Assembly: GCF_040436345.1 (NCBI RefSeq)
Contig: NC_133225.1
Coordinates: 23,866,040-23,930,039 of the forward strand
Reading direction: 5' to 3'
DNA length: 64,000 nucleotides
DNA from: Pagrus major
Lineage: Eukaryota; Chordata; Actinopteri; Spariformes; Sparidae
Shown here piece after piece: positions 33,697-59,800 of this stretch (position 1 is the stretch's first letter; every line of letters begins with the position of its first letter). Made by a program: the position numbers and the translations under genes. The notes under the pieces are model-generated. The model had not been told where the DNA came from and searched no databases. It was given only the letters and a program-made list of their open reading frames with translations.

Positions 33697-34698
33697 CTGT
33701 GAACGGAGCTGTATGGAAGCCCATTTCCGCCAATTAAAGTATAAAAATGATGAAAATTTAGCCTTGATGACAGAAAAGAAATATTCCCATGGTACATCTT
33801 AATTATGAGATAAAAAGACGAAATTCATAGATAAAGAATAATAATAAGGGGAAACAAGTTTAAATCACCTATCTCTATGTATATTTAGACTTTGCATCTC
33901 ATAATTTTTATTTTTATCTCATAATCATGACTTACTATAGGAATATTTAAAGATATTATAAGTTATTCACATATAACTTTTGACTTGAAGTTGATTAATG
34001 TAAGTTTAATGCTATGCACATGTTATAAACTAAATAAAAACAAAACAAACAAACAAACAAACAAAACATTTCCTAAAATCCGAATATCACAATGTCATTT
34101 CATCTTAATACCAATTATTGATGCATTATTGAGAGACTAAATATGAAATAGAAATGGAAGTGACTAAATCAAAGATTAAACTTGAAATATTGATTTAAAA
34201 AATGTAATTCTATAAAAGAATACATCAAATAAATAAAAATGTACAATTTCCAGTGCTTGATATCAAGCATTACATTAATGGGGAATTTATTTTGTGATAT
34301 GAACAAAATTGCTGATTTTGTCTTCAACATGACACACTCCAGTAGCTAAATATTGTAGATGTGATCTCATCCATATCACAGTGCATGGATCTTATTATTA
34401 CTCTGTGATGTTTGGACTCCAGTAAATATACAGATAGCAACTTAGAAAACGAACTAAAATGAAATATTATGATGATATGTATATTTATTATATTATATAG
34501 ATTTTGTAGTCATTGTATTTAATTGGGATCAACTTACTGAAGTACTATGTCTGTTTACACTGTACTGATAACAGATGTTTTTTTTAAAAACGTTTCTTTA
34601 TTTACAATAAAGAGGTTTAATCACATTTTTATATACAACAACAGTAGAAAAGTAAAGCAACATATTTATTGTGACTGTGAGGAGTGTCCGCGGGAGGC

Positions 34699-34712
34699 GT
34701 TTCCATGGCAAC
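34699..34712. promoter_or_regulatory. Palindromic RFX X-box upstream of axdnd1
   Basis: GTTTCCATGGCAAC matches the RFX consensus RYYNYYATRRNRAC at every position and is nearly a perfect palindrome. It lies about 145 bases upstream of the axdnd1 ATG, the usual range for RFX/FOXJ1-driven ciliary genes. Known role: RFX factors activate axonemal genes through such sites. Use in this animal is inference. Confidence 0.75.
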
Positions 34713-34857
34713 GCGACCAGGAAGTTGAGGCTGACGGCAGAGACTAGTGGAGCAGACGGTTCTCTCTCCTGGCGGATAAAACCAGCTCCTCGCTTCGTCT
34801 AACTGTCACAACAGTATTGCCCAAACCTGACTGTAACATCTCCACCGTGAGTCCAGG

Positions 34858-48790
<13,933 letters not shown>

Positions 48791-49202
48791 TCTGATGTTG
48801 CAGCTTTATATGTATGTACTGGACTGTCCAGTTAATGTTGGGTTTATTTATTTAAAAAAATAGATTTAGGGTTTTATGTTTGATGCATTTTCTCTGTTGT
48901 AACAAGATGAAGAAACTATTTGCCTGCACTCCATCACAGTCACACCCATAAAACCAGTTAAGGATACAGGAATAAAAAACAAATATAAACAAGGAGCATC
49001 ATTCAACAGTGCTGTTGTTCAAGTATATAATGTCTCCAGCGACAGTATCAGGATGTTTTCCAATATTCAGAATGCTTGTCTTTATGAGAATATAGTGACG
49101 CTACCATTTATCAAACGGCTTGCTGTGGTTTTGTTTAACCTTGTGTCTTTGTCCTCCATGTAATGGCAGATATTGTTTTTGTTGTTTTGTTTCCTTCCAA
49201 AA

Positions 49203-49208
49203 AATAAA
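49203..49208 (+). terminator. axdnd1: Poly(A) signal of axdnd1
   Basis: AATAAA about 410 bases after the axdnd1 stop codon; the downstream sequence is T-rich (GGCTTTTTCTGAC). Confidence 0.75.
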
Positions 49209-49244
49209 GACATTATATTTCAAAAAATCAGGCTTTTTCTGACA

Positions 49245-49250
49245 TTTATT
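49245..49250 (-). terminator. nphs2: Poly(A) signal of nphs2
   Basis: TTTATT on the plus strand gives AATAAA on the minus strand, about 320 bases after the nphs2 stop codon. It sits 37 bases from the axdnd1 signal on the other strand. Confidence 0.65.
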
Positions 49251-49569
49251 TTTTAAGAAAAATGACACAAACCTAGTTTACCTACAGTAGAGGCTTTCAG
49301 ACCCTCCAGTGCAATTTACACCAGTGTAAACCATTTAAATTCCCAAACACTAAAAGACAATTTGTTATGAACTGATATTTTAAATTAAACTTAAGGCGTT
49401 ATTGATAAATAAACACAGTAAATTGGCTTAAAGTTCATTTTCTTTAACATAATCTGAATCACATGGACCTGATAATTGCAGACTTACCCTCACTCTCATT
49501 GTGTGTTCAATAATAATTACTTGACAGTTTACTTTCAACAATAATAACATGTCATTTCAAAACAGTCTG

Positions 49570-52500
49570 TCACATCATTGGCGAGTCTGTCTCTGGATCT
49601 CCTTCGGTCATGCCTCCGTCTCCTTCCACAGGCGGGGGAGGAGGGGGTGGTAAGGATGAGAGGTCAGGGGTCATGTTGAGGAGATCTGGGGGCAGCGGAA
49701 GGACCAGGGCGGGATGGAGGAGACGTAGGGAAGCCCTGAACCCCTCCCAGGCATCTCTCTCCCCTTCTGCTGCCTTTGCCTACAGGAGAGAGGAACTGCT
49801 GTTTGAAACATGTTTGCTCTACAAATACTGCTGAGAATGCACAAACAATCTGACTGCCAGAAGTGAAAGTCAGTTGGCAGAGCTAAAGAACCACTGTATT
49901 GCAGGCTAAGCTAAAGCTACACACCGGGCTGCAAAAACATAGCAAAATGGTTTGAAATGCATGGTGCATTGAGCAGAGGATGGCGTTGAAACAGAGGCTG
50001 GCCACCGGCTGTCTTTGCTGTCAGTAACTATCTTTCATACTACCATTTGGATTACAAAGAGTTAAACAAGTTTATGGTTAAGGTTTATCAAAAAAGGGAC
50101 CCAAACGTAAGACACAGAGGCAGCCAGGTTACAAAAACAAAAAGTCAGCTCTAATAACAAAGCCAAAGTCCAAAATCCAAGAAATAAAAAGGCAGCTGAC
50201 AAAAAGCTTGCAGGCAAGGTAGAATCCAAGAAAAACTAAAGAGTGTAAACAGAACAAGCCAGGAAGCCACAGAGAACAAAAGCAGGAGCACGGACGACAC
50301 TACTGTAGCAAACACGGACGAACCAACGAAGAGTGAAGAAAAAACACACACTTAAATACACAGGGGCTGATAAACTAACTAAATACAAGTAAGCACAGAA
50401 AAGGGTGGGGAAAAAAGACAAAGACCAGAAGCGGAAAGTAAAACATGATACATGAGGGTATAATTTACTAAATAAAACAAGAAACACCTAAGCTAAATAA
50501 TAAAAACATTACAAGTACATATAGAGGCTTCAGTTTTGTTAGGTAGTTTAGTCTTTGGTCAAATGCCATCTTTGACAAAAACTGAAATTCAATGATCCAT
50601 AAACATTTTAGAAAAACAAACAAACAATAGAATATAAAACATCAGATTATGAAAAGCTGGTGTAGTTACTCACTCTGCTGACCTGCTGTTGTCTCTTGGC
50701 CTCGGCCTCTGCAGCCAGACTCTGCTGTAACTCCAGAGGAAAACTGAGCTCGTCTCTGACAGAAAATCAAACACCAGCCTCGTCAGCAGGAAGATCACAA
50801 CGCCCTACAAATCTCTACATTCCTCTTCACTCTTTACATGGAAAAATCACTGCATGCAGAGGAAAAATCCTCACAGAAAGTGATGCATTTTTCAGAAGCA
50901 CTCAGCTTTTTTTTCTCTTTTGGGCTGACATGTTTCTTCAGAAACCATCTAGATTCTCTTCCGCTTTATGCATCAGGTTTTGCTTTGAGGCCCTCAGAAT
51001 CAAAGTCTACACCCACAGTTACGCAATGTAGACCAGAATGCATCGCTGCCATTGGATGTAATGCTGTTTTGTGATTTTAAGTCTTTATAGTTACTCACTA
51101 AATTAAATAGATGCAGCTGAGGAAGGTTAAACTCAGATAGATACATTACAACAAGTCTTACATATCTGCTCTCTCCACCCGGATGCCCCAGCGGCAAGCA
51201 ACAGAGTCAACAGCTGCTTGTATCTTCTGTCCGATCTTGCTCCTGTGCAGCAGGATGTGGCTGAACGTGTGCTGGGCGAGAATGTCTCGGACGACTGCCT
51301 GGACCAGAGCCTGCAGCACTGTGGTCAGACTGGACAGAGCTGTGCTGCACAAAGCCACGTTCTCTATCTGGTAATAACACACTGCACTCATCTCCGGCCT
51401 CACCAAGTCCTTTGTAACCACCTGGGGACAGACGTATGAGGAAAATTTCAGTCAGCAGTCCAATGCGATAAAATCCTCCTCACCATCTGGTAAATTAATT
51501 GGTTGGATGACACTTCACACACTGTAATAAAGATAGAATTCTACTTTAATCCAAACCTCTGTGAAGGTACCACAGTGAAAGTGGCTGTTGAAGTTTACCA
51601 GCCACTGACAATTACGTTTTATGACGGGTTCCTATATTTCTATCCTTAATGGTGGACCACAGGCCAAGAGAGAGCATCTATTGTATTTTTGATATGATAT
51701 GATATTGATATTTTGTTTTTATTTTTTTCACTTGGCTCTCAGAGCTTCTGTAATAGTAATCGTAAGTTTCTAGAATCGACCGACTTCCTCTTTGGTTGTT
51801 ATGCCCACCATGCTGACATTGTGAAAAAACAATTAAAAATTAGGGATCCTACATATTTAAAAAAGCATTTTACCTCACAAAAAAAAGGAAATCATATTAT
51901 GACGAAAAATCCCTTACAGCGGGCCAACTTTGATTCACAGGCCCCACTATCAGCAGCCCTCTTTCACTAACTCCAAAAGATTTACTGTAGTGCTGCAACG
52001 ATTAATCGATTAGTTTTCAACTCTTAAATTAACTGCCAACATTTTGATATCGATTGATGGGTTTGAGAAATTTTTTAACAAAAAAAAGGTAAGAATTCTC
52101 TGATTTCAGCTTCTTAAATGTGAAAAGTTTCATTCTTCCTCTGTGACAGAAAACTGATTATCTTTTTTTCTGACATTTTATAGAACAACAAATAGTCGAT
52201 TCATCAAGAAAAAAAAGCGTCAGTGAGCAAATGTGAGTATGTCAGATGTGGTTTTGCTTATTCTTCTGTACCGTGTGAGGAGGAACCTTCAGCATTTGCA
52301 GTCGGATGTCGACCTTGTGACACACATCAAGGACTGGGAGGTAGAAAAGAAGGCCTGGAGAGAGGAGGGAGAAAGACTAAAATATTTTAACTAATTGTGG
52401 GGTGTCCAAATGGTTCATGGAGCTGTATGCCCACTAGCCAACCAAAAAAAACAGTAATTCAACATTGAGACAGACCCTCAGAAAATGTGAAGTCAATTAT

Positions 52501-53560
52501 TTTGTCACATCTTAAATGTAAAACAAATTTTAAAAAAGCTCATTTTAAATCACAGCTGTCAGATGAGCAAAAAAGATTACAGTAACCGGTGACAACCTGG
52601 TCCTCTGGGTCTTCCACGCAGTAGGTGACCCAGTCTGAAGATCACAGCTCTCTCATGCTCCCTCACTACCTGTGATGGGTGGACAGTCCAGGATTTTATG
52701 CAATTCTTTTGTACATTTTCATGCTAAAAATCTTCAACATACAATAAATTCTTCAAATATTGGAAAAATATTTAAGGTGGAAAAAGCATTTTGATCATCA
52801 TGAGACTTCTGAGTGTCTGAGTGTTCATTTTTCTGTTTGGTCTGTGGTGTAGCTCGTACTTTGACACAGAACCAGATGGAAAGAGGGAGGAAGAGAAGAA
52901 CCAGAGCCAAGACGAAGACCATCAGCAGCCACTCAAACACTCCCAGGTTCTTGCGCTTCAGACCTGTAGAGAAGATATCCAACAAAGATGTCTGTAACTG
53001 TAATAATGAGTGAGCATTTCCCCTCAAAACATGCAGTATTTGTGTCATCATATTTCTGAATTTGCATTATTTATTTCATCATCTGTAATTTGTTTCCCAC
53101 AATTAATGCTGGAAGAATTTCAACATTAAAAAAGAAATGTCAGGTCACAGGATCATAGATCTATTTATCCTGAGAAAAATGAACTAAAAACTAAACAACC
53201 CACAACACAGTTCATCTCTTCTTTTCGTTTCTTCCTCTTACCGTCCTCCTGCTCTGCTGCTTCCAGGAGCCCCAGGTTCTCCTCCTTGACCTCATCCTCT
53301 CTCACGCTGTCTATGTCCACCACAGTCGAGGATTTCACCTTCACCTCCGTCTCCTGCTCCATCTTTGCCTCGTTTGTCTCTGGCTTCTCCTTCTGCAGCC
53401 TCTCTTTCCTCACAGATGATGCCTGGGGGACACGTCCTGTCTTCGGTGGTCTTTGTCGGTGACCTTTGGGAGGCAACAAGGCTCCCTTCTCCCTCTCCTT
53501 CCTGGGCGTCATTCTGGATTTTGAAGAATGACTGGGCTGGACACTGGAAGACTTCTCCAT
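49570..53560 (-). CDS. nphs2: Podocin, complete gene
   Basis: Seven coding exons: 53560-53242, 52963-52860, 52669-52597, 52354-52272, 51421-51162, 50755-50683, 49779-49570. They sum to 1122 bases (373 aa; human 383), all in phase. Podocin is the hairpin membrane scaffold of the kidney slit diaphragm. Residues 1-106 are basic and cytoplasmic with a conserved [10 protein letters not shown] motif. Then come NLGVFEWLL and the re-entrant hairpin with its bend proline and palmitoylation-type Cys ([10 protein letters not shown]). The PHB domain follows: [56 protein letters not shown]. The C terminus keeps [10 protein letters not shown] and ends DSPMM. The helical stretch between [10 protein letters not shown] and VLPLP is much shorter than in human podocin. 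ATG at 53560 is chosen over upstream in-frame codons because it starts the basic podocin-like N terminus. Confidence 0.94.
50080..50515. repeat. Dispersed repeat, copy 2 of 2
   Basis: Diverged copy of the repeat at 30505-30980 in the same orientation, sharing GGGACCCAAACGTAAGAC-type start words, AACACGGACGAACCAACGA and GGAAAGTAAAACATGATAC. It lies in the last nphs2 intron. Confidence 0.6.
51989..52210 (+). repeat. Dispersed repeat with 'ctgcaacgattaatcgattag' start
   Basis: Opens with GCTGCAACGATTAATCGATT and ends near GAACAACAAATAGTCGATTCATC. Related to repeats at 15.3-16.1 and 26.1-26.3 kb. In an nphs2 intron. Confidence 0.6.
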
Positions 53561-55199
53561 CCTGCAGTAAGGAGCAGTGATGGCAAGCTGATGTTTTTGC
53601 TGGAGGGTTCTCTTCCTGGGTGCAAACAGAAAAAGGAGGAGAAGTTTTGTGGCTTTTACGACTGCGAGCAGCTTCTTTTGGCTTCTGTAACTAGAGTCAG
53701 TCGTGCTGCCGTCTACTGTCATGAACACACAGAATACGTAGATGGTAAATTGACTGTGGGAGGGCAGTAGTGGGAGTGCCACTTACACCACCCTCTCTGT
53801 TTTTGAAATAATCTCAGGTCAGTGAACCCTCATGAGCATGATATTGTCTGCTGCCATAAAGGCAACTAAAATAAAAGAAAATGTTAAGATAATAATGAGA
53901 AAGATATCAAGATACTGTAATAATATTATAAGTTCTCATGTACACGTCATCTACAAGCAAACACACACCATCTCTCTCAAACTTGCTATTTGAGTGCATG
54001 TCATATAAAATACAAAACATGCAGTCATATTGCATTAAAATCTCCACAACCCTATTTTTTTTATGCCTCTGGGTTCATTTGTTGGGATTGCATTTCTTCC
54101 CCAGCAACACCAGTTACATCCAGAGAGGTTTGTAGTCCAGCATTCAGAGTTCCTACTGGGACAAATGTGTCAGTGGGACTCAGGCGGGAGTCACAGTTTG
54201 TCTTCATCAGGAATGTGCAGACTCAGGCCTCTCTCTTCCAAACGAGCTGATTTCTCTGTTTTTACAGAAGACACACACAGTATCCTCCTCAGTGTGTCCT
54301 TAATTAAACTGGAAATTAATTCTGTGGCCCACATGTTCTTCTGCATTGGAAGTTCAATTGTGTGCAAACCCAGGTAAAGGGGCCTCTCATCAAGAAGTGT
54401 AAGCCCTGAATGGGGGACCAAGTTCCTGGTGCCCATGCTAAAAGGTAAGTGTGTAAGTATATATGGCCTTTGAATCAAAGTGAATAAATGATAGTTCAAT
54501 GTGAAATACTGTAAGTAAGAAACATTATCCTTTTGACACTGGATGTTGTTTTTACAATGTCTCAACCATATATCAATCATTTGTTTTTTATTTTTATATT
54601 ACTTATTTGCACATAAACATAATGTGTAAGATATACACTTTATGCACATGTATACATGCAAACCCACTCAAATTATAATTTGTCTCGAAACATAACCAAA
54701 CTCCAAATATTGTTAAGAATGTAAACCAAGGTTTGTCACATTTATGAGGACAGTTACCATAACCCTACATTTCTGTTGAGTTCTGTTGACGTAGCAAGGC
54801 CTGAAAATACTGACATGTTATTTTTCGTCCTTTCAACCACCATAATTCAACTTTTCATTTCATAATTTCAACTTTTTATTTCATAATTATGACTTTTATA
54901 TCATAATTTCAACTTTTAATCTAATAATTTTGACTTCCCATCCAATAATTATAACTCACCATGAAATTCTTATTTATGTATCCATGTATTTTTTAATGTA
55001 GACTTCACAGGCTGGTGATCAGTGTTTGTCTCCACCTGGCAGAGCTGGTCTTCCATACCTTCTGTAATTAATGGTCTGTGTTGGCGTTGCTGCGACGGTG
55101 ACGATACTGCGAGAGCCAGTTAATGCGACATGTTATTTTAAGTTAGCCAGAAACCCAACCTAAACACACCGTCTGCTCTCTGCATTTGTTGTGAGCTGT
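53561..55199. other. Divergent interval between nphs2 and tdrd5
   Basis: Holds the nphs2 5' region and the tdrd5 promoter. No supported exon. A degenerate tandem repeat lies at 54838-54955. Confidence 0.4.
54838..54955. repeat. Degenerate tandem repeat of 'cataatttcaactttt'
   Basis: Units such as CATAATTCAACTTTTCATTT, CATAATTTCAACTTTTTATTT and CATAATTATGACTTTTATAT recur about every 20-26 bases. Related words occur at 33.89-33.93 kb. Confidence 0.7.
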
Positions 55200-55362
55200 A
55201 TTTGAGTCGAGGTTTTGTAGAATATAACTTTTCCTTTGTTGAAGCTGTTTGTACAGTTGTGCCCCAGCAACGTGCTCGGTGCTCAGCTAGCTTCAGGCGT
55301 GGAGGTCACTAAACGCCCAGACATCGAGGGAGGATGCGGCCAAGATATTGACGACAATAACG
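55200..55362 (+). other. tdrd5: Probable non-coding first exon of tdrd5
   Basis: A GC-richer segment ends AATAACG before a consensus donor GTATGT at 55363. The next tdrd5 exon opens with its ATG directly after the acceptor, so an upstream 5' UTR exon is expected. The frame open here would enter the coding exon in the wrong phase, so it is treated as untranslated. The 5' limit is a guess. Confidence 0.45.
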
Positions 55363-55879
55363 GTATGTCCACTGTACTTCGGGGACGATTTTATCAAGAC
55401 TGTTGTGCTCCGTGTCTGCATTTAAAAACACTTAATTAATTAATTCGAGTGTTTAAAAGTGCAACAAGGGCACCTGACTGACTGGAGTCAATGCTGAACC
55501 TGCCGAGGTGGAGGCTAGCTCAACTTCTGCTAATGTAGCAGAAGTGGCGGAGAGCACAGAAAGCACTTGCTAGGTAGTTTAACCTCCGTTTAAGATGTGC
55601 ACTTGTTACTTAAAGAAGGTTTGTTGGACATGTACTGACCATATATCTGATAATGACACTCAGAGTCAAGTGGGTTAAAGATGGCCCCAGCTGGATTCGT
55701 CATATCCTCAGCTGCCATCTTCTCCTGACATGTTCATCCATTTATTTATCATTTTTAAAAAGGTCTCTAAAAAAAGATTAATCTTGGTGCAAATTTCTGC
55801 CATAAAACAAAATGATCCAAGACATTTTCTTGAGTCAGCAGCAGACAGAATTATCCAGAAGTTATACTGGAGAACAAGT

Positions 55880-56720
55880 AAAGATATGTGTTAAAATATT
55901 ACTTTGGTAAAAGTGAAAGTCACTCATACAAGTACAACTTGTGTAAAAGTCTCGGAAGTATCTGATATTAAATGTACTTAAGTGTGAAAAATAATCCTAA
56001 AATTCTCAGAAGTAAAGTTTTGCAAAATTAAAAAATTAAATGTCACAGAATAAACAATCAAGTGAAATATATATATTGGGGCTGATATTCAGCATTTTTC
56101 CATTCTTCAGTATCTGTGTTTTTTGTGTCTGATTGCCGATTTAAATAAATTAATTTAGAAATGCAGTACTTTGGCTCTGATGCATCGTGCAGCATCCTTT
56201 CTCAGTCTGCAGTCACCACTCCGGTCTTACTCGATGTTCGGCACTCAACACTATCTGATTGGTTACACAGCACAAGTAATAGCCCATCAACACTGAATAA
56301 TCTGAATCTGCAAAGTAGATAGTAACTAAAGTTATCAATTAAATATAGAGGAGTGGAAGTATTAAGTAGCAGAAAATTGAAATATCACAAGTACTTCAAA
56401 ATTGTTCAGCACTTGAGTAAATTGTAGTTAGTTACATTCCATCACTGGTTATTCTCAGCTTTGACACTAAGATTTTTATTTTTACTGCAAATGTATATCG
56501 ACTCCAGTTATCGGTCTCCTTGATAGCTAATAATCAATTTATAATATTGGTCGACACATGGTTAAAAGTTAAATACTTGCCTTTAAAATGTTGTCGAGTG
56601 GTAGTATAAAGTTGCAGAAAATGGAAATACTCAAGGAAAGTACACAAACCTCAAAATCATACTTAAGTACAGTACTTGAGGTAATATACTTACATTTAAT
56701 CATAGGTCGCACTGAGTCTA
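55880..56720. repeat. Dispersed 'acttaagtac' repeat, one or two copies
   Basis: Contains AAAGTGAAAGTCACTCATACAAG, AAATGTACTTAAGTG, TAGTTAGTTACATTCCATCACTGG, and a separate stretch with CAGAAAATGGAAATACTCAAGG and TACTTGAGGTAATATAC. Related to 17380-17880. It lies in the intron before the first tdrd5 coding exon. Confidence 0.5.
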
Positions 56721-56810
56721 AGAATTTGATACTGCTGTCCTCCACTACTGATCCAACCACATGGTTTGTTTTAAGATCTACAGTATGTTTTGTGCCTTAC
56801 TGTCGTCCAG

Positions 56811-59800
56811 ATGTCAGCAGGCCAGATGAACCAGGAAGAGGTTTTGTCAAAGCTGAAGAAGGATGTTCGTTCTTTGCTCATTTCTTCTAAGCTGGGCTTG
56901 GAGCCTAACCAGCTTAGGCGAGACTATGAGGGCATGTTGGGGCATCCCATGCCCCTGAAACACTTGGGCTTCAGGAACATCATGGATATGGTGAAGGAGA
57001 TGCCTGACGTGGTGTCTATTAACTTCAGAACAGATGGCGCCATATTCTTAAAGGGTAGAGTCCCCTCTTTGATTTGAGCTTGCATTTGTATCTCAATACT
57101 GTTTCGATTAAGTAACGAGGAAAAAATAACTAAAGCAAAGTAACGTTTGAGCCATAAGTCCGCTCATGTTCTGCTTCATTCTCTAACTGTTACATGTCCG
57201 CCATCGCAGCCGTTAGTGACAATACCACCCGAAACATAGAGGAGCTAGTTGCTAATCAGCGCACGTCTAAGGCCAACAAGAAGGTCAGGAATAGAGGTGT
57301 CGGCTACTTCTCGCCCCGCTCCCACTACCAGCTGCCATCTGTGGTCCTTCCCAGAAGAGGTCGTCCTCCTCTGGTTCTCCCTGCCCAGCTGAGGGCACAA
57401 CTTCGCAAACTGCTCTCCCAGGTATGACTTGTGTGTGAGGTCTTTTTGTAAACAGGTATTTTAGCATTTGTTATTTCTCACCAAAGGCTTGTGTTTATCT
57501 TCAATAATGAGGTGTACTGCTTGGGTCTGTTTAAGTTTTTCTGCTGTTTTGATTAAACGCATTCAAGGATTAGAATCAGACTTTCATAGCCAGCCCTTCT
57601 TCGTCTTGAAATCGGTCAAACATGACCAAAATAAGCAATTCTGAAGATTTCCTTTTTTATCTGCAGTGCACTATTCAAACACATACTGTAGAAGCCTGAC
57701 TGACTGTTCTATGAATTTTTTGTTTTGTTTTATTTTATGTTTTATTATTGTTTTTTCTAACAAAATCCTCAGTTCTCTTACTGTGAAATGTTGTCTAGTT
57801 TCAAGTAACAATGTAGCCGTTCTCCCAGGGTCCACTCCGGTTGTCTGACCTGGAGCTCTGCTTCCTGCGCTGCTTTGGCCACCCACTGCGTGTCCACGAC
57901 TACGGCTTCTACTCCACTGGAGAGATGCTGCAGGCAGCGGCGGACCTGGTCCTCATCCAGCAGACCAGGCTGGGCTCAGTTGTGTATCTGAGGGAACATA
58001 TGCTGCCCAGGCAGCTGATCAGACCTTTCAGCTTACCAAAGAAGATGGGACCCATAAAGCCAGTCTCACCTAGACCTGACCAGGCAGTGTCCAAAGTGCC
58101 AGATACCAGAGCTCAGACACCAACAGTACCCCCAGGTTTGTTATAAGAGAGGTGGTGAATCCATCAGTTTACTCACTGATCCTACTTAAGTGTGTCTCAA
58201 AAAGCAATCCATATCCAGAGTATTTGTCCTTTTTGAAATTGGATAGCTATTTAATCTGCCCCATGCATGGATTGGTTAAATGTTAAAGGGATTATTACTA
58301 AGGCTGTCAATCGATTTAAATATTTAATCGTGATTTATCACATGATTGTCCACAGTTAACTCGCGATATTGTTTATTTTTCTTGCAACAATCCAAAACAA
58401 TGACTGATACTGTCCAGAATATTCTCCAGAATAACCTCAAAGCTACTGCATGCTCAAAAAATATGCTGAAAGCATTTAATGGCAAACTCAAGCCCAACAA
58501 TCAACAACAGATGGGCATACTGACCTGAATGTTACATTCCTTAATAATACGGACACAACGTAGTGTCCAACATTATACTTGTAAAGGTAAACTAGCTGTA
58601 GACACCCATTTAGCCATCGTTCTCTCATGTAGAGTTGTCCAGGTGTCTTCATTGCAAACTATACAGCTTGGTCTGCCTTTGGCGTGGGGGACGAGGGCTC
58701 TCTGCATCAGCTGTGTGCTTGGCCAGCAAGTGTTATTTGAGACTCGACTTACTCCGGTGGTAACTCAGTTCACATCGCCAGTAAATGAAAATAACTTTGT
58801 TCTTGTTGAGAGAACCATCTGGCAGGCCTTTGAAGCTGAACTTGCCATACAAAAGACCCTTTTCTTTATCCACTTTTGCTCAAGGAGGTTTGTTTCTGCT
58901 TTCCAACCACAACATTACTTTTATATCGCTTCTAATTTCCCAAACTACGGGGCGGGCTGAGGGTCATAACATGCATGTGTTAATCATGCGTCAAAAAAAT
59001 GTACAGTGGAATTTGAGTTAATCCGTTATTATGGCGCTAACTTTGGCAGCCCTAGTTATTACATCTAACTAGCTCAGGGTCCCTGTGGATCTTAAAAGGT
59101 CTAAAATTCAGTGAAATTGTCCATCTCGGTCTTAAATTCCATTCCAAGTGGCATTAAAAAGGTCTTAAAAGTCTTAAATTTAACTTGCTTTTATACCCTG
59201 TAACAAACTGTTCAAACTTCTGGTTTTAAAATGATTCTCTTTATGCAGGGGCTTCTCATATTCTGTGGCTTTGTTGTTAATTGATTTTTGAAATACCTCT
59301 TGTGGTTAACTCCAGCTGAAGAAACATCTACTGTGGGCCCTGCCCAAAATGAGTCAACAACTGTCTGTAAGAAACCAGAAATGTTTGAGAAGAACCAGGA
59401 AGTGGACCAAGAGCTCTGCCAGGAAGGTCAGCTCTTTCAGAAACGCGTCCTCAAGGTTTGTTCTCATTAAAAATCAGAAAATGTACCAGCACGTTCGTCT
59501 GCTTGCTTAGAACAAGACACGATAAAGTGTAGAAGTAAATGAGGGAAAAAGAGACCAATGTGTGTACAATTATTATTATATAAGTGACAAAAGAGATGTT
59601 GTTTTTGTTTCATTATTTTAAGTACACTTATCTTTGTTGTTTCTTCTTAAATTCTACATCAGCTGGAGGAGGAGCTTCGCCAGCAAATCTTAGAGAATGG
59701 AATCGCTGGCAGCATCAGTCAGGAGCTGAAGGACAAACTACGAAAGGTCACACTCCCTGCTAGTTTTTAAGCAGATGTCTAAGTCTCACAAGGAGTGATC

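Larger units (their letters stand above)
33440..34857. promoter_or_regulatory. Divergent promoter interval between crb1 and axdnd1
   Basis: The two start codons are 1.4 kb apart and point away from each other. The middle is AT-rich, with no exon. The axdnd1 end is GC-richer and holds an RFX X-box. Whether promoter elements are shared is not visible from sequence. Confidence 0.5.

Noticed and set aside
53561-53782. N-terminal extension of podocin by about 74 codons
   Set aside because: The stretch contains hydrophobic low-complexity sequence unlike podocin, and the ATG at 53560 begins the expected basic N terminus.
55236-55439. Coding first exon for tdrd5
   Set aside because: Splicing from the donor at 55363 would enter the 56811 exon out of frame with the LOTUS domain.
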